A stretch of 64,000 nt of DNA. Origin: Sphingobium sp. CECT 9361 (GTDB taxonomy: Bacteria; Pseudomonadota; Alphaproteobacteria; Sphingomonadales; Sphingomonadaceae). The notes below the pieces were generated by a model. That model made no database searches, had not been told where the DNA came from, and was given only the letters and a program-made list of their open reading frames with translations. Of the stretch, positions 18,959 to 28,397 are shown piece by piece. The number at the start of each line of letters is the position of its first letter. The first letter of the stretch is position 1. The position numbers and the translations under genes are program-made. Location: assembly GCF_918741285.1 (NCBI RefSeq), contig NZ_CAKKNC010000008.1, positions 147,910-211,909 of the forward strand. The letters are read 5' to 3'.

Positions 18959-20332
18959 TCAGCTTACAACTAAATCGACACGCTGAACATTGAAGGAAAG
19001 CCCCGGCATATATCGCCGGAGAAAATCCAACGACACCATATTGCGTTCTTCTGCAGTAGCGGCTTTCTCGAGTGCAGCGGTGAACAGGGATTCATCGCGG
19101 GCAAACTCCCTGATGCCCTTGATGTCAGACCAGACGAATGCGAACGACTTCCCATCCGCAGAAATCCATTTGGGGGAAATTCTTGGCAGGTAAGCGCGCG
19201 CTTCCCGATCGCCGCCGGGCATCCATGCCGTGTCCTCATGTATCTGGCGCCAAGGCCCCCAAGGCGTTGTCGAGACCCAGAACCCCAGATAGCTGGGTTT
19301 GCCGAACTCGGTGCCGTCCGGTGCGCAACCGATGCCTGCGCTGGCCATCATATAAAGACCAAGTGGCTCATTGAAGACAAAGCTTGGAAGCCACGCTTCC
19401 ACGACGAGATCGCCCGGCATGAGGTTCGTGCGGTTGATCCAGCCGCGAGGGAAACTGTGAACGACTGCCCGTGCAGCGATGTCCTTGATCCAACGCGGCG
19501 TGCCATCGCCTGCAGAGCCGGCGAAAAATTCATAGGCGTGTCGATCGAGGATTTTCTCGACTTTCACTCTGAACATCACGAGCTCGTTCATCCGCCCGTC
19601 AATATTCCCGTTGACCCCATAGGCGTATATGTAGCCATCGCGGTTGGCACTGTAATCCCGGCCCATCTGCAAGATCGAGAGCAGCGAAAAGCAGCCGTCC
19701 GGTTCATTAAAGAATGCCAAGCGATCGCGTGACTGCTCCTCCCAGTCTTCCCAGTGAACGGGGGAGGTACCATCCTGGTTGTGCCAAGTGCGTCCCCCAT
19801 CATCAGAGTAAATGAGCTTGCATCCGGTCCAATGCCGAGGGCGATCTTTGGCGCGGTCGAGCGTGCTTAAAAAATGGTAGATGCGCCCACGCACCGCAAG
19901 CAGCCCGCCACCGACATAACGGGGAAGTTGCCCCGAACGTGAAATTTCGTTCAAATCCGGATAGTTGCTTACATCGGAAAACGTGGCGTTCTGCACGTTG
20001 CCGTCAATGGTCCAAAGTCGCGAGTAATATAAACTCTTCGGCTTTTCGGCCCAGCCGGTGCCACCATTCACCGCTACATACTGGCGATCTTGGGCACCCC
20101 AGGACATCTGATACCCATGGCCCATGCCGCCTAGCCGGGCAGTGGTTTCATCGCGCCGAATAGCAGCCTTGACGTCTGAAGCGTGGAAGCCAGAGGCAAG
20201 GGTGCCTGCAAGGCTGCCCGACGCGTGTGCCGCATAGCCTGCGCCTACGCCCAAGGATAAAATCTGCTTTAGAATATTGCGTCGATCCGACTCAAAATCG
20301 ACTTTGCATGTGCGATCCGATGTAGAGTGCAT
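18959..20332 (-). CDS. Secreted DUF4185/sialidase-like beta-propeller protein
   Basis: 457-aa protein with a twin-arginine-like N-terminus (DRRNILKQILSLGVGAGYAA), so export folded is likely. The body has repeated beta-rich segments with Asp-box-like sequence (IYSDDGGRTWHNQDG) and WVSTTPWGPW, features of DUF4185 and sialidase-fold glycan-binding or hydrolase proteins. ATG at 20332 has GAGGA about nine bases upstream; the ATG at 20368 has none. It is 146 bases downstream of the MFS gene on the same strand and probably acts on the compound imported by it. Enzyme activity is not shown by the sequence. Confidence 0.6.
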   Translation of the reverse strand: MHSTSDRTCKVDFESDRRNILKQILSLGVGAGYAAHASGSLAGTLASGFHASDVKAAIRRDETTARLGGMGHGYQMSWGAQDRQYVAVNGGTGWAEKPKSLYYSRLWTIDGNVQNATFSDVSNYPDLNEISRSGQLPRYVGGGLLAVRGRIYHFLSTLDRAKDRPRHWTGCKLIYSDDGGRTWHNQDGTSPVHWEDWEEQSRDRLAFFNEPDGCFSLLSILQMGRDYSANRDGYIYAYGVNGNIDGRMNELVMFRVKVEKILDRHAYEFFAGSAGDGTPRWIKDIAARAVVHSFPRGWINRTNLMPGDLVVEAWLPSFVFNEPLGLYMMASAGIGCAPDGTEFGKPSYLGFWVSTTPWGPWRQIHEDTAWMPGGDREARAYLPRISPKWISADGKSFAFVWSDIKGIREFARDESLFTAALEKAATAEERNMVSLDFLRRYMPGLSFNVQRVDLVVS

Positions 20333-20477
20333 GGACTTTATCCTCACAGATGGCTGATGGTATCTCATTCAAAATTCAGCGTGGTACGGATCTTTTGGGG
20401 ACATCATGGGACGGGGAACAGGTTCTTCCGCGCCCGTTTCTGGATGGCGCTGAGTGAAGCCAGTAAAGGCGCGTTTC

Positions 20478-21812
20478 CTAGCTCCCACGGCTTACCGACG
20501 CTGCCAAGCTGGCGCGATAATATCTGCGGCCAAATCCGAGCAACAGCAGGCAGGCGGTTGCCGCTAAGCCGATCACGATCGCCAGCGAAGAATCGACAGC
20601 GCGATCGTCCTGAAAATAGCGATCGGTGACCAGTGCGACCAGTGTCGTTCCGATACCCATGCCGATGATGTTGGAGACCAAGAGGAAGAAGGAGGCGATC
20701 TGCGCGCGGAGGTGCTTCGGGGCTAACACTTGAATCGACGCGGCTGAGGTGGATAGCGGGAACGATGAGAAAAACATCGCCGGCACGAGGAGCGCGACAG
20801 ATAGTTGCAAATTGTTCGCCAGAGCCGCACCGACCGCCGACGGTAGCATGAACGCCGCTCCAATAATTCCGCTGAGCATCGCTGCATCGGTGCGACCACG
20901 CTTTTGCAGGAAATCTATCAGCCAGCCGCCGCAGAATGCGCCTGAAGTGCTACATACCAGCAGAATGCTGCCGAGAAGATAGCCGGTTTGGGTTGCGCTA
21001 AGCCCAAATTTGCGGATGTACAGCGCTGGCGTCCAGTTCATCAGCGCATATTGGCACATCGCAAAGAACGAAAAGCCGATGAACAAGAAAAAGAAAGTTC
21101 CGGCATGTGCCCGGACGAACCGAAGCCCGTCTCCGATCGCAGGGGAGTGTGCCGTCGATACCACTGCTTGGCTCCGCGGATCGCGAATGGTCATCAGCAC
21201 AGCGAGCGCGATCAGGAGGCCAGGGATGCCGACGATAAAAAACGTGAACTGCCAGGAGCGAATAGTGCCAAGCAGGCCGACGTCCACCAGAGGCGTGCTC
21301 TTGAGGAGGGCGATGACATAGCCGCCGACGAGAAAGGCCAGCCCTCCGCCCAAAAAAGCGCCCATCGAGTATGTCCCCAGTGCACGACCCAACTTCTCTC
21401 GTGGGAACATGTCACTGAGCATCGAATAGGTTGCAGGTGTCAGTGCGGCCTCACCGACTCCGACTCCAACACGAGCGACAAACATGTGCGCGAAGTTTCT
21501 GGCTAACCCGCATGCGACAGTGGCCAAGCTCCAGAAAGCAATGCCAGCGGCAATGATACGTACGCGCGAGAAGCGATCGGCGAAGTAGGCGATCGGCAAA
21601 CCCATGATCGCATAGAATAGAGAAAATGCCAGCCCGCTGAGCAGGCTGAATTGTGTGTCCGAAATGGCGAGGTCTGCTTTGATTTCTTCGATAAGCAGCG
21701 ATAATATCTGGCGGTCGATGAACGAAAAAACATAGGCTAGAGTAAGGAGCAGGACGACGTACCACCGATAGGCGTTCGTGGTCGTCGATGGTTCCGTCAG
21801 GGTGTTCGTCAT
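20478..21812 (-). CDS. MFS transporter (spinster-like family)
   Basis: 444-aa major facilitator with 12 predicted helices. The helix 2-3 loop motif YFADRFSRVRIIAAG and the family signature FIDRQILSLLIEEIKADL are present, together with the helix 4-5 segment RVGVGVGEAALTPA. Members in sphingomonads sit in catabolic clusters and import organic acids or aromatic compounds. GGAG lies seven bases before the ATG. It lies between the IclR gene and the DUF4185-like gene, all on one strand. Confidence 0.82.
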   Translation of the reverse strand: MTNTLTEPSTTTNAYRWYVVLLLTLAYVFSFIDRQILSLLIEEIKADLAISDTQFSLLSGLAFSLFYAIMGLPIAYFADRFSRVRIIAAGIAFWSLATVACGLARNFAHMFVARVGVGVGEAALTPATYSMLSDMFPREKLGRALGTYSMGAFLGGGLAFLVGGYVIALLKSTPLVDVGLLGTIRSWQFTFFIVGIPGLLIALAVLMTIRDPRSQAVVSTAHSPAIGDGLRFVRAHAGTFFFLFIGFSFFAMCQYALMNWTPALYIRKFGLSATQTGYLLGSILLVCSTSGAFCGGWLIDFLQKRGRTDAAMLSGIIGAAFMLPSAVGAALANNLQLSVALLVPAMFFSSFPLSTSAASIQVLAPKHLRAQIASFFLLVSNIIGMGIGTTLVALVTDRYFQDDRAVDSSLAIVIGLAATACLLLLGFGRRYYRASLAASVSRGS

Positions 21813-22075
21813 GCTCTGCTCCCCGAGAGCGCACTATGTCACCCCCACTTCAAATCCCGCGCACCACGCTAGCCCGCCAATCGCTGGCGGGCTTCGAGTA
21901 ATCTTGTATAATGCGATTTAATCACAAAAAAATCCTACGATAAAGCATATAAAATGACCTATGTGCATTTTATGAGATTATGTTCAAAATTCAGGTTATT
22001 TATGCGGTCTCGAATCTATGTGCGCCCAAGGACAGGTCGGGGTGCTTATCTAACGGAGCAGTCAGCGGTCAGGAC

Positions 22076-22831
22076 TTAGAACGCTGTAGTCGCCAGATTT
22101 ATGGCAATGCGATCAGCCGTTTCGGTGACTCTTCCGATGACAGACTCATCGCGCAACAGGGCAAACATTTCTTCAGTCCCCACCGCGCAGATGCTCCCTA
22201 CCGCTTCCTTGGTTCCAGGCCGAAGGATGGGGGCGGCAATGCCCTTCAGGCCGCCTGTCAGTTCGTTACTGGTAACACAATATCCGTCCTTGCGTATCTT
22301 CTTGGTGGCCCGGGAAAATTCCTGCCATGACCAGTCATGATATGGATGATTGGCGTTGCCGACAATTTTCTCCTCGAACAGTTTATGGAGTCGCCGACCT
22401 TTTTGATAGGAAAGGAGGACTTTTGATTGCGCGCCGGAGAATAGAGGTATGGGCTGGCCTCGTCCGAAATGGAATGCAAAGCTCTCCGTCGGTTCAACGA
22501 TGTAAGTGTTGATGATCCGGTCGTCGTAAAACACACTGGAAACCACTGCGAGACGCGTTTCCTCAGCGAGTTGGTGCATCGCCTCCCGTCCTGCGATGAG
22601 AATAGGGTCGTATTGCCGCATCATCCAGTCCAGTTCGATGATACGTGGCCCAAGGCTATAATTGCCACTGCCCACCCGGGTTATGAGGCCAGCGTCGCAA
22701 AGATCTCTCACGTGCCGGTAGACCGTAGCTTTCGACAGACCTGTCCGTTCTAAAATAGTTTCAGCGCTTACCTGAAGAGAATCCGGGCCGAAGAAATCCA
22801 GGATTTCCAATATCTTGCTTAGTGTACTCAT
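22076..22831 (-). CDS. IclR-family transcriptional regulator
   Basis: 251-aa regulator. Residues 1-65 are the winged helix-turn-helix (TILERTGLSKATVYRHVRDL); residues 75-250 are the effector-binding domain (GREAMHQLAEETRLAVVSSV). IclR proteins sense a small organic ligand, usually a pathway substrate. It is upstream of the MFS gene and divergent from the first TonB receptor, and is the only regulator in the island, so it probably controls both arms. Confidence 0.85.
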   Translation of the reverse strand: MSTLSKILEILDFFGPDSLQVSAETILERTGLSKATVYRHVRDLCDAGLITRVGSGNYSLGPRIIELDWMMRQYDPILIAGREAMHQLAEETRLAVVSSVFYDDRIINTYIVEPTESFAFHFGRGQPIPLFSGAQSKVLLSYQKGRRLHKLFEEKIVGNANHPYHDWSWQEFSRATKKIRKDGYCVTSNELTGGLKGIAAPILRPGTKEAVGSICAVGTEEMFALLRDESVIGRVTETADRIAINLATTAF

Positions 22832-23480
22832 TTTCCTGCAGACCTTTATGACGTCTCCTGAGATGGGCGCCGATTTTCGGTTTCTAACTTGTCTTATTTT
22901 TTAAAACGGGGGCATGGTTCTCCGATAAGTTTCAGATTCTGTTGATTTATTCGGTTGTGTGCAGCGGCAAAAATTTAAACGTACCGACGAATATTCAAAA
23001 TTCGGTTTTGGCCCAGACAAACGCTTGTCATCGACCCTGGCGTTAAGAGAAATCCTTCTGATGTAAGCAATCTGCTCCCGCCATATTCTCGTATAATGTG
23101 AATAATTTCGAATTTATACGCCTTTTTATTCGCTCTAAGTGGCTGATATCAATGGGCGGTCCGGCGTGCCTACGAGCTGCGAGGCATCGACCCGAAACAG
23201 ACTATCAGGAACGCAAGCTAGCGCTGCTTGGGCGCAACCGTCTGTTTCACGAGTGCGTTTACTAGACCTGCCACGCAGAAGAAAATGTCATTAATTCTCA
23301 TATATGTGGTTATAGCGGAATATTACTGGTTGATGACACGCAATTAATGTGATTTATTCTCAATATTGGTGGTCGCACGCCTTCGGACAGCTAAAAAATC
23401 CTGAAGCCGCACAATACGGCGCAACCGAAGCTGCCTCATCACCAAGCCGGCCAGGGGTGGTCATATTGGGGAGATACATC
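22832..23480. promoter_or_regulatory. AT-rich divergent control region
   Basis: 649 bases without a convincing gene between the IclR gene (-) and the first TonB receptor (+). It is much more AT-rich than its surroundings. The last 195 bases (from 23286) are the non-coding part of a repeat found again at 29807. The stretch 23150-23275 is GC-richer and may be a remnant, but no protein match is evident. Confidence 0.5.
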
Positions 23481-23785
23481 ATGAACGCTTACATGCGGGG
23501 AAAGACGGCTACGCAGACCAAGAGTGCACGGCTCGCCACCATTGCGCGCACGCACACCAGCGGATTGTGCGCGCTTGGACTGGCGCTTGTGCCAGCATAT
23601 GCGTCCGCTCAGCAGACGGCAGGCCAGTCTGCCCGCGGTGCTTTAGAGAGTGGGGATATCATCGTTACCGCCCAGAAACGCGAAGAGCGTTTACGGGATG
23701 TACCAGTGCCCGTTACTGCCGTCAGTGCCAGCACCCTGACCGATCAGAACCAGACCAGAGCGCAGGACTTTTTCTCGAATGTTCC
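23286..23785 (+). repeat. Direct repeat copy 1 (promoter to plug start of receptor A)
   Basis: About 500 bases matching 29807-30307 with six substitutions and one single-base indel that I can count. It covers 195 non-coding bases, the start codon, the signal peptide and about 100 codons. Identity stops abruptly at GTTCC(T/A)GGCG. Confidence 0.92.
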
Positions 23786-25766
23786 TGGCGTAAACGTTCA
23801 ATTTCAGAACAATCGGGCACGATTGACAATCCGTGGCATAACAACAAGTCCTGTCACCGGAAATCCCGTCATCGGCTACACGGTTGATGATGCTCCTTAC
23901 GGTTCATCCACAGGGCAGAGTGGTCTTTTCGGCTCAGCACCAGATCTGGACCCAAGCGACTTGGAGCGGATCGAGGTCCTGCGCGGTCCGCAAGGTACAC
24001 TCTATGGCGCGAGCAGCATCGGCGGTCTCGTAAAATACATCACCACCGATCCTGATCTAAAGGAAGTCAGAGGCACGGTGGCGGTCGGGACAAATACAAT
24101 TCGTGGTGCCGGTCAGGCGCTGGGATATAATGTCCGCGGAGCGATCAACCTCCCTCTCGGAGAAACTTTCGCAATTCGTGCCAGTGCGTTTACGCGGCAC
24201 GATCCTGGTTACATAGACAACGTCGTTTCCGGGGAAAAGAACGTCAATTCGGGTACGGCAACGGGCGGGCGACTGTCGGCCTTGTGGAAGCCTTCTGAAA
24301 CCTTCTCGGTGAAGCTTGGCGCATTATATCAAAACCGGGATGTGTTCGGTTCATCGAACGTGGATCCGCGCCTCGGATTTGGCTCCGGCTTTTTGCAGGC
24401 TGACGAGATCGGTGCCGGGCATGGCAACGGGAAGCAGCAACAGTATAGCGCAGTTATCAACGCTGGCTTTGGCGGTGTGGATTTGACCTCTGTTACCGCT
24501 TATTCTCGCAGTACGAATTACGATTTGGTCGACAACACCGCTTCGGGTCTGACGGGTTTTCTGTTTCCTTTGGTGTATCCGCAGGCGAACGGCGAATTCG
24601 GCAACGTTCTACGTAAAGGTTATGGACTGAAGAAGTTCTCGCAGGAAATGCGACTGGCCGGTTCCGTCGGCGGAGCATTCGATTGGATCGTGGGCGGGTT
24701 CTACACACACGAGAAAATTGACTATACGCTGCACCCGAATGCGACCAACCCCAACACGGGAGCAGTCTATGGCATTCCTTTGATATGGGTGGATGATCTG
24801 ACCTTTAAGGAATACGCCGTCTTCGGCAACATGACGGCGCGGCTTTCGGATATCTTCGATGTGCAGTTCGGCGCGAGATACAGCAAAAATCGCCAGATTC
24901 TGACGCATCGTGAGTGGATAACGTTCGCGCCGGACAGCGAATACGCCTACAGTATCGTAAGCCCACGATCCAAAGGAAACTCCTTTACCTTTCAGGTGAC
25001 GCCTCGGCTTAAGCTTTCGGTCGATCACATGATCTATGCACGGCTGGCGACTGGCTATCGGCCAGGCGGCCCCAATGCCGTATGTGACCCCGGTGTCTTG
25101 CCCTGCCAGTTCGACCCGGACAAAGTGATCAACTATGAACTCGGTGCGAAAGGCGAACTGCTGGGGCAAGCGCTTTCCTACGACTTGTCGTTATACAATA
25201 TCGACTGGAAAGATATTCAGATAACCCAGCGGATCGGTGCGTTCAGCTTCGGCACGAATGGTGGCAAGGCCCGAAGTCGTGGGGTCGAGATTGCACTTGA
25301 ATCACGGCCCGTGGATGGACTGACTCTCGCCGTTTGGGGAGCATATAATGACGCGATACTCAGAGAGAGCTTCGTCACATCGCTCCTCTACACCGCCAAG
25401 GGCGACAGGCTGCCCTTTTCTAGCCGGTATTCGGGACGCTTTTCCTTTAATTACGAAGCGCCACTGACGGGTGAGGCGACGGGGTCGATTGGAGCCTCAG
25501 TTGCTTATATCGGCAATCGCAAAGGGGAATTCGTCGATACCGAGCAGACGGCGCCGCTGCGGCAAACCTACCCGTCGTACATGGAGGTGGGCATGACGGC
25601 TGGCGTGAAGTGGGACGATTGGAAAGTTAATTTCTTTGTCCAGAATTTGACGAATAGGCGGGGCGTTGCCGGTGGCGGATATCTCAACCAGACCTCGCAG
25701 AATCCGAACTGGTTCTACTACATCCAGCCTCGCACAGTCGGGCTTTCGATCGAGAAACAGTTCTGA
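23481..25766 (+). CDS. TonB-dependent outer-membrane receptor A
   Basis: 761-aa receptor. A long export signal (residues 1-42, ending AYASAQQ) precedes the TonB-box-like segment GDIIVTAQKREERL. The plug domain follows (LERIEVLRGPQGTLYGASSIGG) and then a 22-strand barrel ending in a terminal aromatic (VGLSIEKQF). It should bind a large or scarce substrate at the cell surface. ATG at 23481 was chosen for GGGGAG eight bases upstream; an in-frame ATG 44 codons earlier has no ribosome site. It heads a plus-strand series with the hydrolase-like gene. The first 100 codons are nearly identical to receptor B. Confidence 0.9.
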   Translation: MNAYMRGKTATQTKSARLATIARTHTSGLCALGLALVPAYASAQQTAGQSARGALESGDIIVTAQKREERLRDVPVPVTAVSASTLTDQNQTRAQDFFSNVPGVNVQFQNNRARLTIRGITTSPVTGNPVIGYTVDDAPYGSSTGQSGLFGSAPDLDPSDLERIEVLRGPQGTLYGASSIGGLVKYITTDPDLKEVRGTVAVGTNTIRGAGQALGYNVRGAINLPLGETFAIRASAFTRHDPGYIDNVVSGEKNVNSGTATGGRLSALWKPSETFSVKLGALYQNRDVFGSSNVDPRLGFGSGFLQADEIGAGHGNGKQQQYSAVINAGFGGVDLTSVTAYSRSTNYDLVDNTASGLTGFLFPLVYPQANGEFGNVLRKGYGLKKFSQEMRLAGSVGGAFDWIVGGFYTHEKIDYTLHPNATNPNTGAVYGIPLIWVDDLTFKEYAVFGNMTARLSDIFDVQFGARYSKNRQILTHREWITFAPDSEYAYSIVSPRSKGNSFTFQVTPRLKLSVDHMIYARLATGYRPGGPNAVCDPGVLPCQFDPDKVINYELGAKGELLGQALSYDLSLYNIDWKDIQITQRIGAFSFGTNGGKARSRGVEIALESRPVDGLTLAVWGAYNDAILRESFVTSLLYTAKGDRLPFSSRYSGRFSFNYEAPLTGEATGSIGASVAYIGNRKGEFVDTEQTAPLRQTYPSYMEVGMTAGVKWDDWKVNFFVQNLTNRRGVAGGGYLNQTSQNPNWFYYIQPRTVGLSIEKQF

Positions 25767-25854
25767 TGCATACGGCGCCTGTCCGTTTCATTCGATCGAG
25801 CGGGCTCTGTCCGCCTGGCGGCCTGCCGCCTCGTAGCAACATCCTGGAGGCAAT

Positions 25855-27267
25855 ATGCGAAAGATAAAATCAGGTGGACTGACTTTTGTGGCAGTCCTTC
25901 TGTGCCTAGGTGTTCCACAAGCCGTGCGCGCGGATCCGATCGACGACTATGTAAATGCTGAAATCACGCGCCAGAATGTGCCAGGGCTCTCGCTGGCAGT
26001 CATACGCAACGGCCAGCTCATGCGCGCTAACGGGTATGGGCTTGCCAATCTGGAGCACCATGTGCCGGTGCACCCGGACACGCTCTTCAAGACTGGCGCT
26101 GTGGGAATGCAGTTCACCGCTGTTGCAGTGATGCAGCTTGTCGAGGACGGAAAGATCGGCCTTGATGATCCCATACGCAAATATTTTCCTGATTCGCCAG
26201 TGAGTTGGGGGCCGATCACCATCAGAAATTTGCTCAATCACACCTCGGGCCTGCCGACTACGCCTAATGGGAACTTCCGCACGGAATATACTGACGATGA
26301 ACTACTCGGCATCATCTACAAGCTGGATCTGAATTTCGATGCCGGGTCTCGATGGAGGTTCAGCTATTGCAATTACATCGTCCTGGGCTTTCTAATCGAA
26401 AAAATTACCGGCGAATATTATGCCGATTTTGTCACTGAACGGCTCTTCAGGCCGCTAGGTATGCAAACCGCCCAACCGATTGATGATATGGCGATAATTC
26501 CCAATCGCGCTGCAGGCTACGACATCCGTGAAGGCAAGCCACGCAATGCGCAGTGGATATCAGTCACTGCCAATTCCACAGCTGATGGTTCGCTATATCT
26601 GTCAGCGCTCGATTATGCAGCCTGGGGTGCCGCTTTGCTTGGCCGAAAGGCTGTAAAGGCGGAGTCCTGGGCGGCAATTAGCCAGCCTGCCCGCCTCGCG
26701 AGCGGCCGCATCTATCCCTATGGATTTGGCTGGTTCCAGGGGCGGAGTGCCGATCAGGAGGTCTGGTGGCATTCAGGCAGTTGGCAAGGCTTTCAATCCT
26801 TCATCATCCACTATCTCCGCGACGATCTGACACTCGTCGCCGTCGCGAATAGCGAGGGTGGCGATCCCGCCAGGATAACGGGGCATGTTGCCGCCATGCT
26901 GGACCCGAAATATGCACAACTGCAAGGCGTTCCGATCAAGGATAGGGAGGCGGCCGTCACCGACGAGGTGAAAAGTCTGCTGCAGCAGATTGCTCAGGAC
27001 CAGGTCTCTCCCGAGGACTTCGCCTATTTCGCAAAGCGCGATTTCACCGCAATGATGGGCCGGTATCGGAAGCAGCTTACCTCTTTGGGGCAGTTGCGCG
27101 AAGTCGCTCTGTTTGCGCGCCAAGATCTCGGGGACGACCGCGTATATCGATATCGCGCACGCTACGCGCAGGGCATGGTGGAATTGAGCGTGGGCTATGC
27201 CGCAAACGATAAGATCGGAGCTTTCGAAATTACGTCAATCAACGATTGGAACGCACCGGTCCAATGA
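25855..27267 (+). CDS. Serine-hydrolase-fold (class C beta-lactamase-like) protein lacking SxxK
   Basis: 470-aa exported protein (signal peptide to VRADP) with the beta-lactamase/serine hydrolase fold: NVPGLSLAVIRNGQLM, LEDGKIGLDDPIRKYFP-type helix, NLLNHTSGLPT, and HSG in VWWHSGSWQGF. At the place of the catalytic S-x-x-K the sequence is FKTGAVGMQFTAVAV, so both Ser and Lys are replaced (Ala, Met). The Y-x-N region reads RWRFSYCNY and is also unusual. The protein is probably a non-catalytic binding protein, or uses other residues. It follows receptor A by 88 bases. Confidence 0.78.
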   Translation: MRKIKSGGLTFVAVLLCLGVPQAVRADPIDDYVNAEITRQNVPGLSLAVIRNGQLMRANGYGLANLEHHVPVHPDTLFKTGAVGMQFTAVAVMQLVEDGKIGLDDPIRKYFPDSPVSWGPITIRNLLNHTSGLPTTPNGNFRTEYTDDELLGIIYKLDLNFDAGSRWRFSYCNYIVLGFLIEKITGEYYADFVTERLFRPLGMQTAQPIDDMAIIPNRAAGYDIREGKPRNAQWISVTANSTADGSLYLSALDYAAWGAALLGRKAVKAESWAAISQPARLASGRIYPYGFGWFQGRSADQEVWWHSGSWQGFQSFIIHYLRDDLTLVAVANSEGGDPARITGHVAAMLDPKYAQLQGVPIKDREAAVTDEVKSLLQQIAQDQVSPEDFAYFAKRDFTAMMGRYRKQLTSLGQLREVALFARQDLGDDRVYRYRARYAQGMVELSVGYAANDKIGAFEITSINDWNAPVQ

Positions 27268-27604
27268 TTGCAAAGCTGCGCATCGTTAATGGATCATATC
27301 CCCTGGGCAAAAATAGACATGAGTCTCTTATATCGATTATACGTCATATGTTTGACTTGCAAATAAGGGTTGTAGATGTTTTATTCGCAGAGGAGGTCCA
27401 TCTCTAAAGGCGGATGGTCTGGTTTCTAGGGGCACTCTACGAACTCTTTAAACGAAGCACGGATGGTCCAGTCCCGAAAATAGACGGCCCCTGTGTTCGG
27501 TATGCCTGCATTGCTCTGCAACGCGCCACTGCCGTGTCGGAGCTAGACGATGGTCATGCGTAATTGGGAAGCGCTTGGAGCGCGGTGAGAGACAAAGAGA
27601 GAGT
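27268..27604. other. Duplicated non-coding region before paralogue B
   Basis: 337 bases with no gene. The part from about 27410 aligns with 17800-18102 upstream of paralogue A, with several indels; the last bases before both start codons (GAGAGAGTATGAAGATGAAG) are identical. The first part is AT-rich and may carry a promoter. Confidence 0.5.
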
Positions 27605-28366
27605 ATGAAGATGAAGATCGCGAAATTTGCTCTTCTGGGAGCGCTAAGCTTCGGTGTGTCGTCCATGTCTTTCGCCATGGACGAAACCAAAGCGCAGGCG
27701 CCCAATATTACCGGGGTGTGGGAAATTTTCCCCGATCCGCCGCCACCCAGACGGTCGCGGGTGCCCAATGGTGGGCCCAACCTCAGGGAGCCATATGCGA
27801 CCCAGTGGAAGGCATTCCGAGCGGAGCGCGAAGCGAAACTTCAGGCGGGTACGCCCCTCGTGGACGCAAGCACATTGTGCCTTCCGGAAGGAATGCCTAC
27901 GGTTATGTGGGCGATCTATCCGTTGCAAATTCTTCAGACGCCCGGGCAGGTCACCGTGCTGGCCGAATTTGTGACGCAGACGCGGCGCATCTTCCTCGAC
28001 GTGCCAATGCTGGCCCCGGATGACAATGCGCCTTCCTATTACGGCTTTTCGGCCGGACGCTGGGAAGGCGATACGCTAGTGGTCACTACCAAGGGCGTAC
28101 GTGAGGACGTTACCTTCTTCGACATCCCGCACAGCGACGAAATGACGATCACCGAGCGCATCAAGCTTACTGGACCCGACTTGCTTGAGGACCAGATCAC
28201 TATTGAAGATCCCAAAATGTTGCTAGAGCCATACAAGTTTAGCTTCGGGTATAAAAGAAGCGATGAATATAGAATCTCTGAATATTATTGTGAAGGAGTA
28301 GATCCTTTAACTAAAGTAAACAAAGATGGTACTATATCGATGAAAACAGCGGAAGATAATGAATAG
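27605..28366 (+). CDS. Secreted protein, paralogue B
   Basis: 253-aa exported protein, paralogue of 18103-18876, with the same signal peptide start (MKMKIAKFALLGALSFG) and core (YYGFSAGRWEGDTLVV, FFDIPHSDEMTITERI). The 30-residue segment after the signal peptide differs most. Codon use changes sharply at about 28240: the last 40 codons use AGA, AAA, TTA and ATA in place of GC-rich synonyms while still encoding a related protein end. It lies 31 bases before the PepSY gene, probably in one transcript. Confidence 0.7.
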   Translation: MKMKIAKFALLGALSFGVSSMSFAMDETKAQAPNITGVWEIFPDPPPPRRSRVPNGGPNLREPYATQWKAFRAEREAKLQAGTPLVDASTLCLPEGMPTVMWAIYPLQILQTPGQVTVLAEFVTQTRRIFLDVPMLAPDDNAPSYYGFSAGRWEGDTLVVTTKGVREDVTFFDIPHSDEMTITERIKLTGPDLLEDQITIEDPKMLLEPYKFSFGYKRSDEYRISEYYCEGVDPLTKVNKDGTISMKTAEDNE

Positions 28367-28397
28367 TCGGCTTATCACTCTACATTAAGGGGCGATT

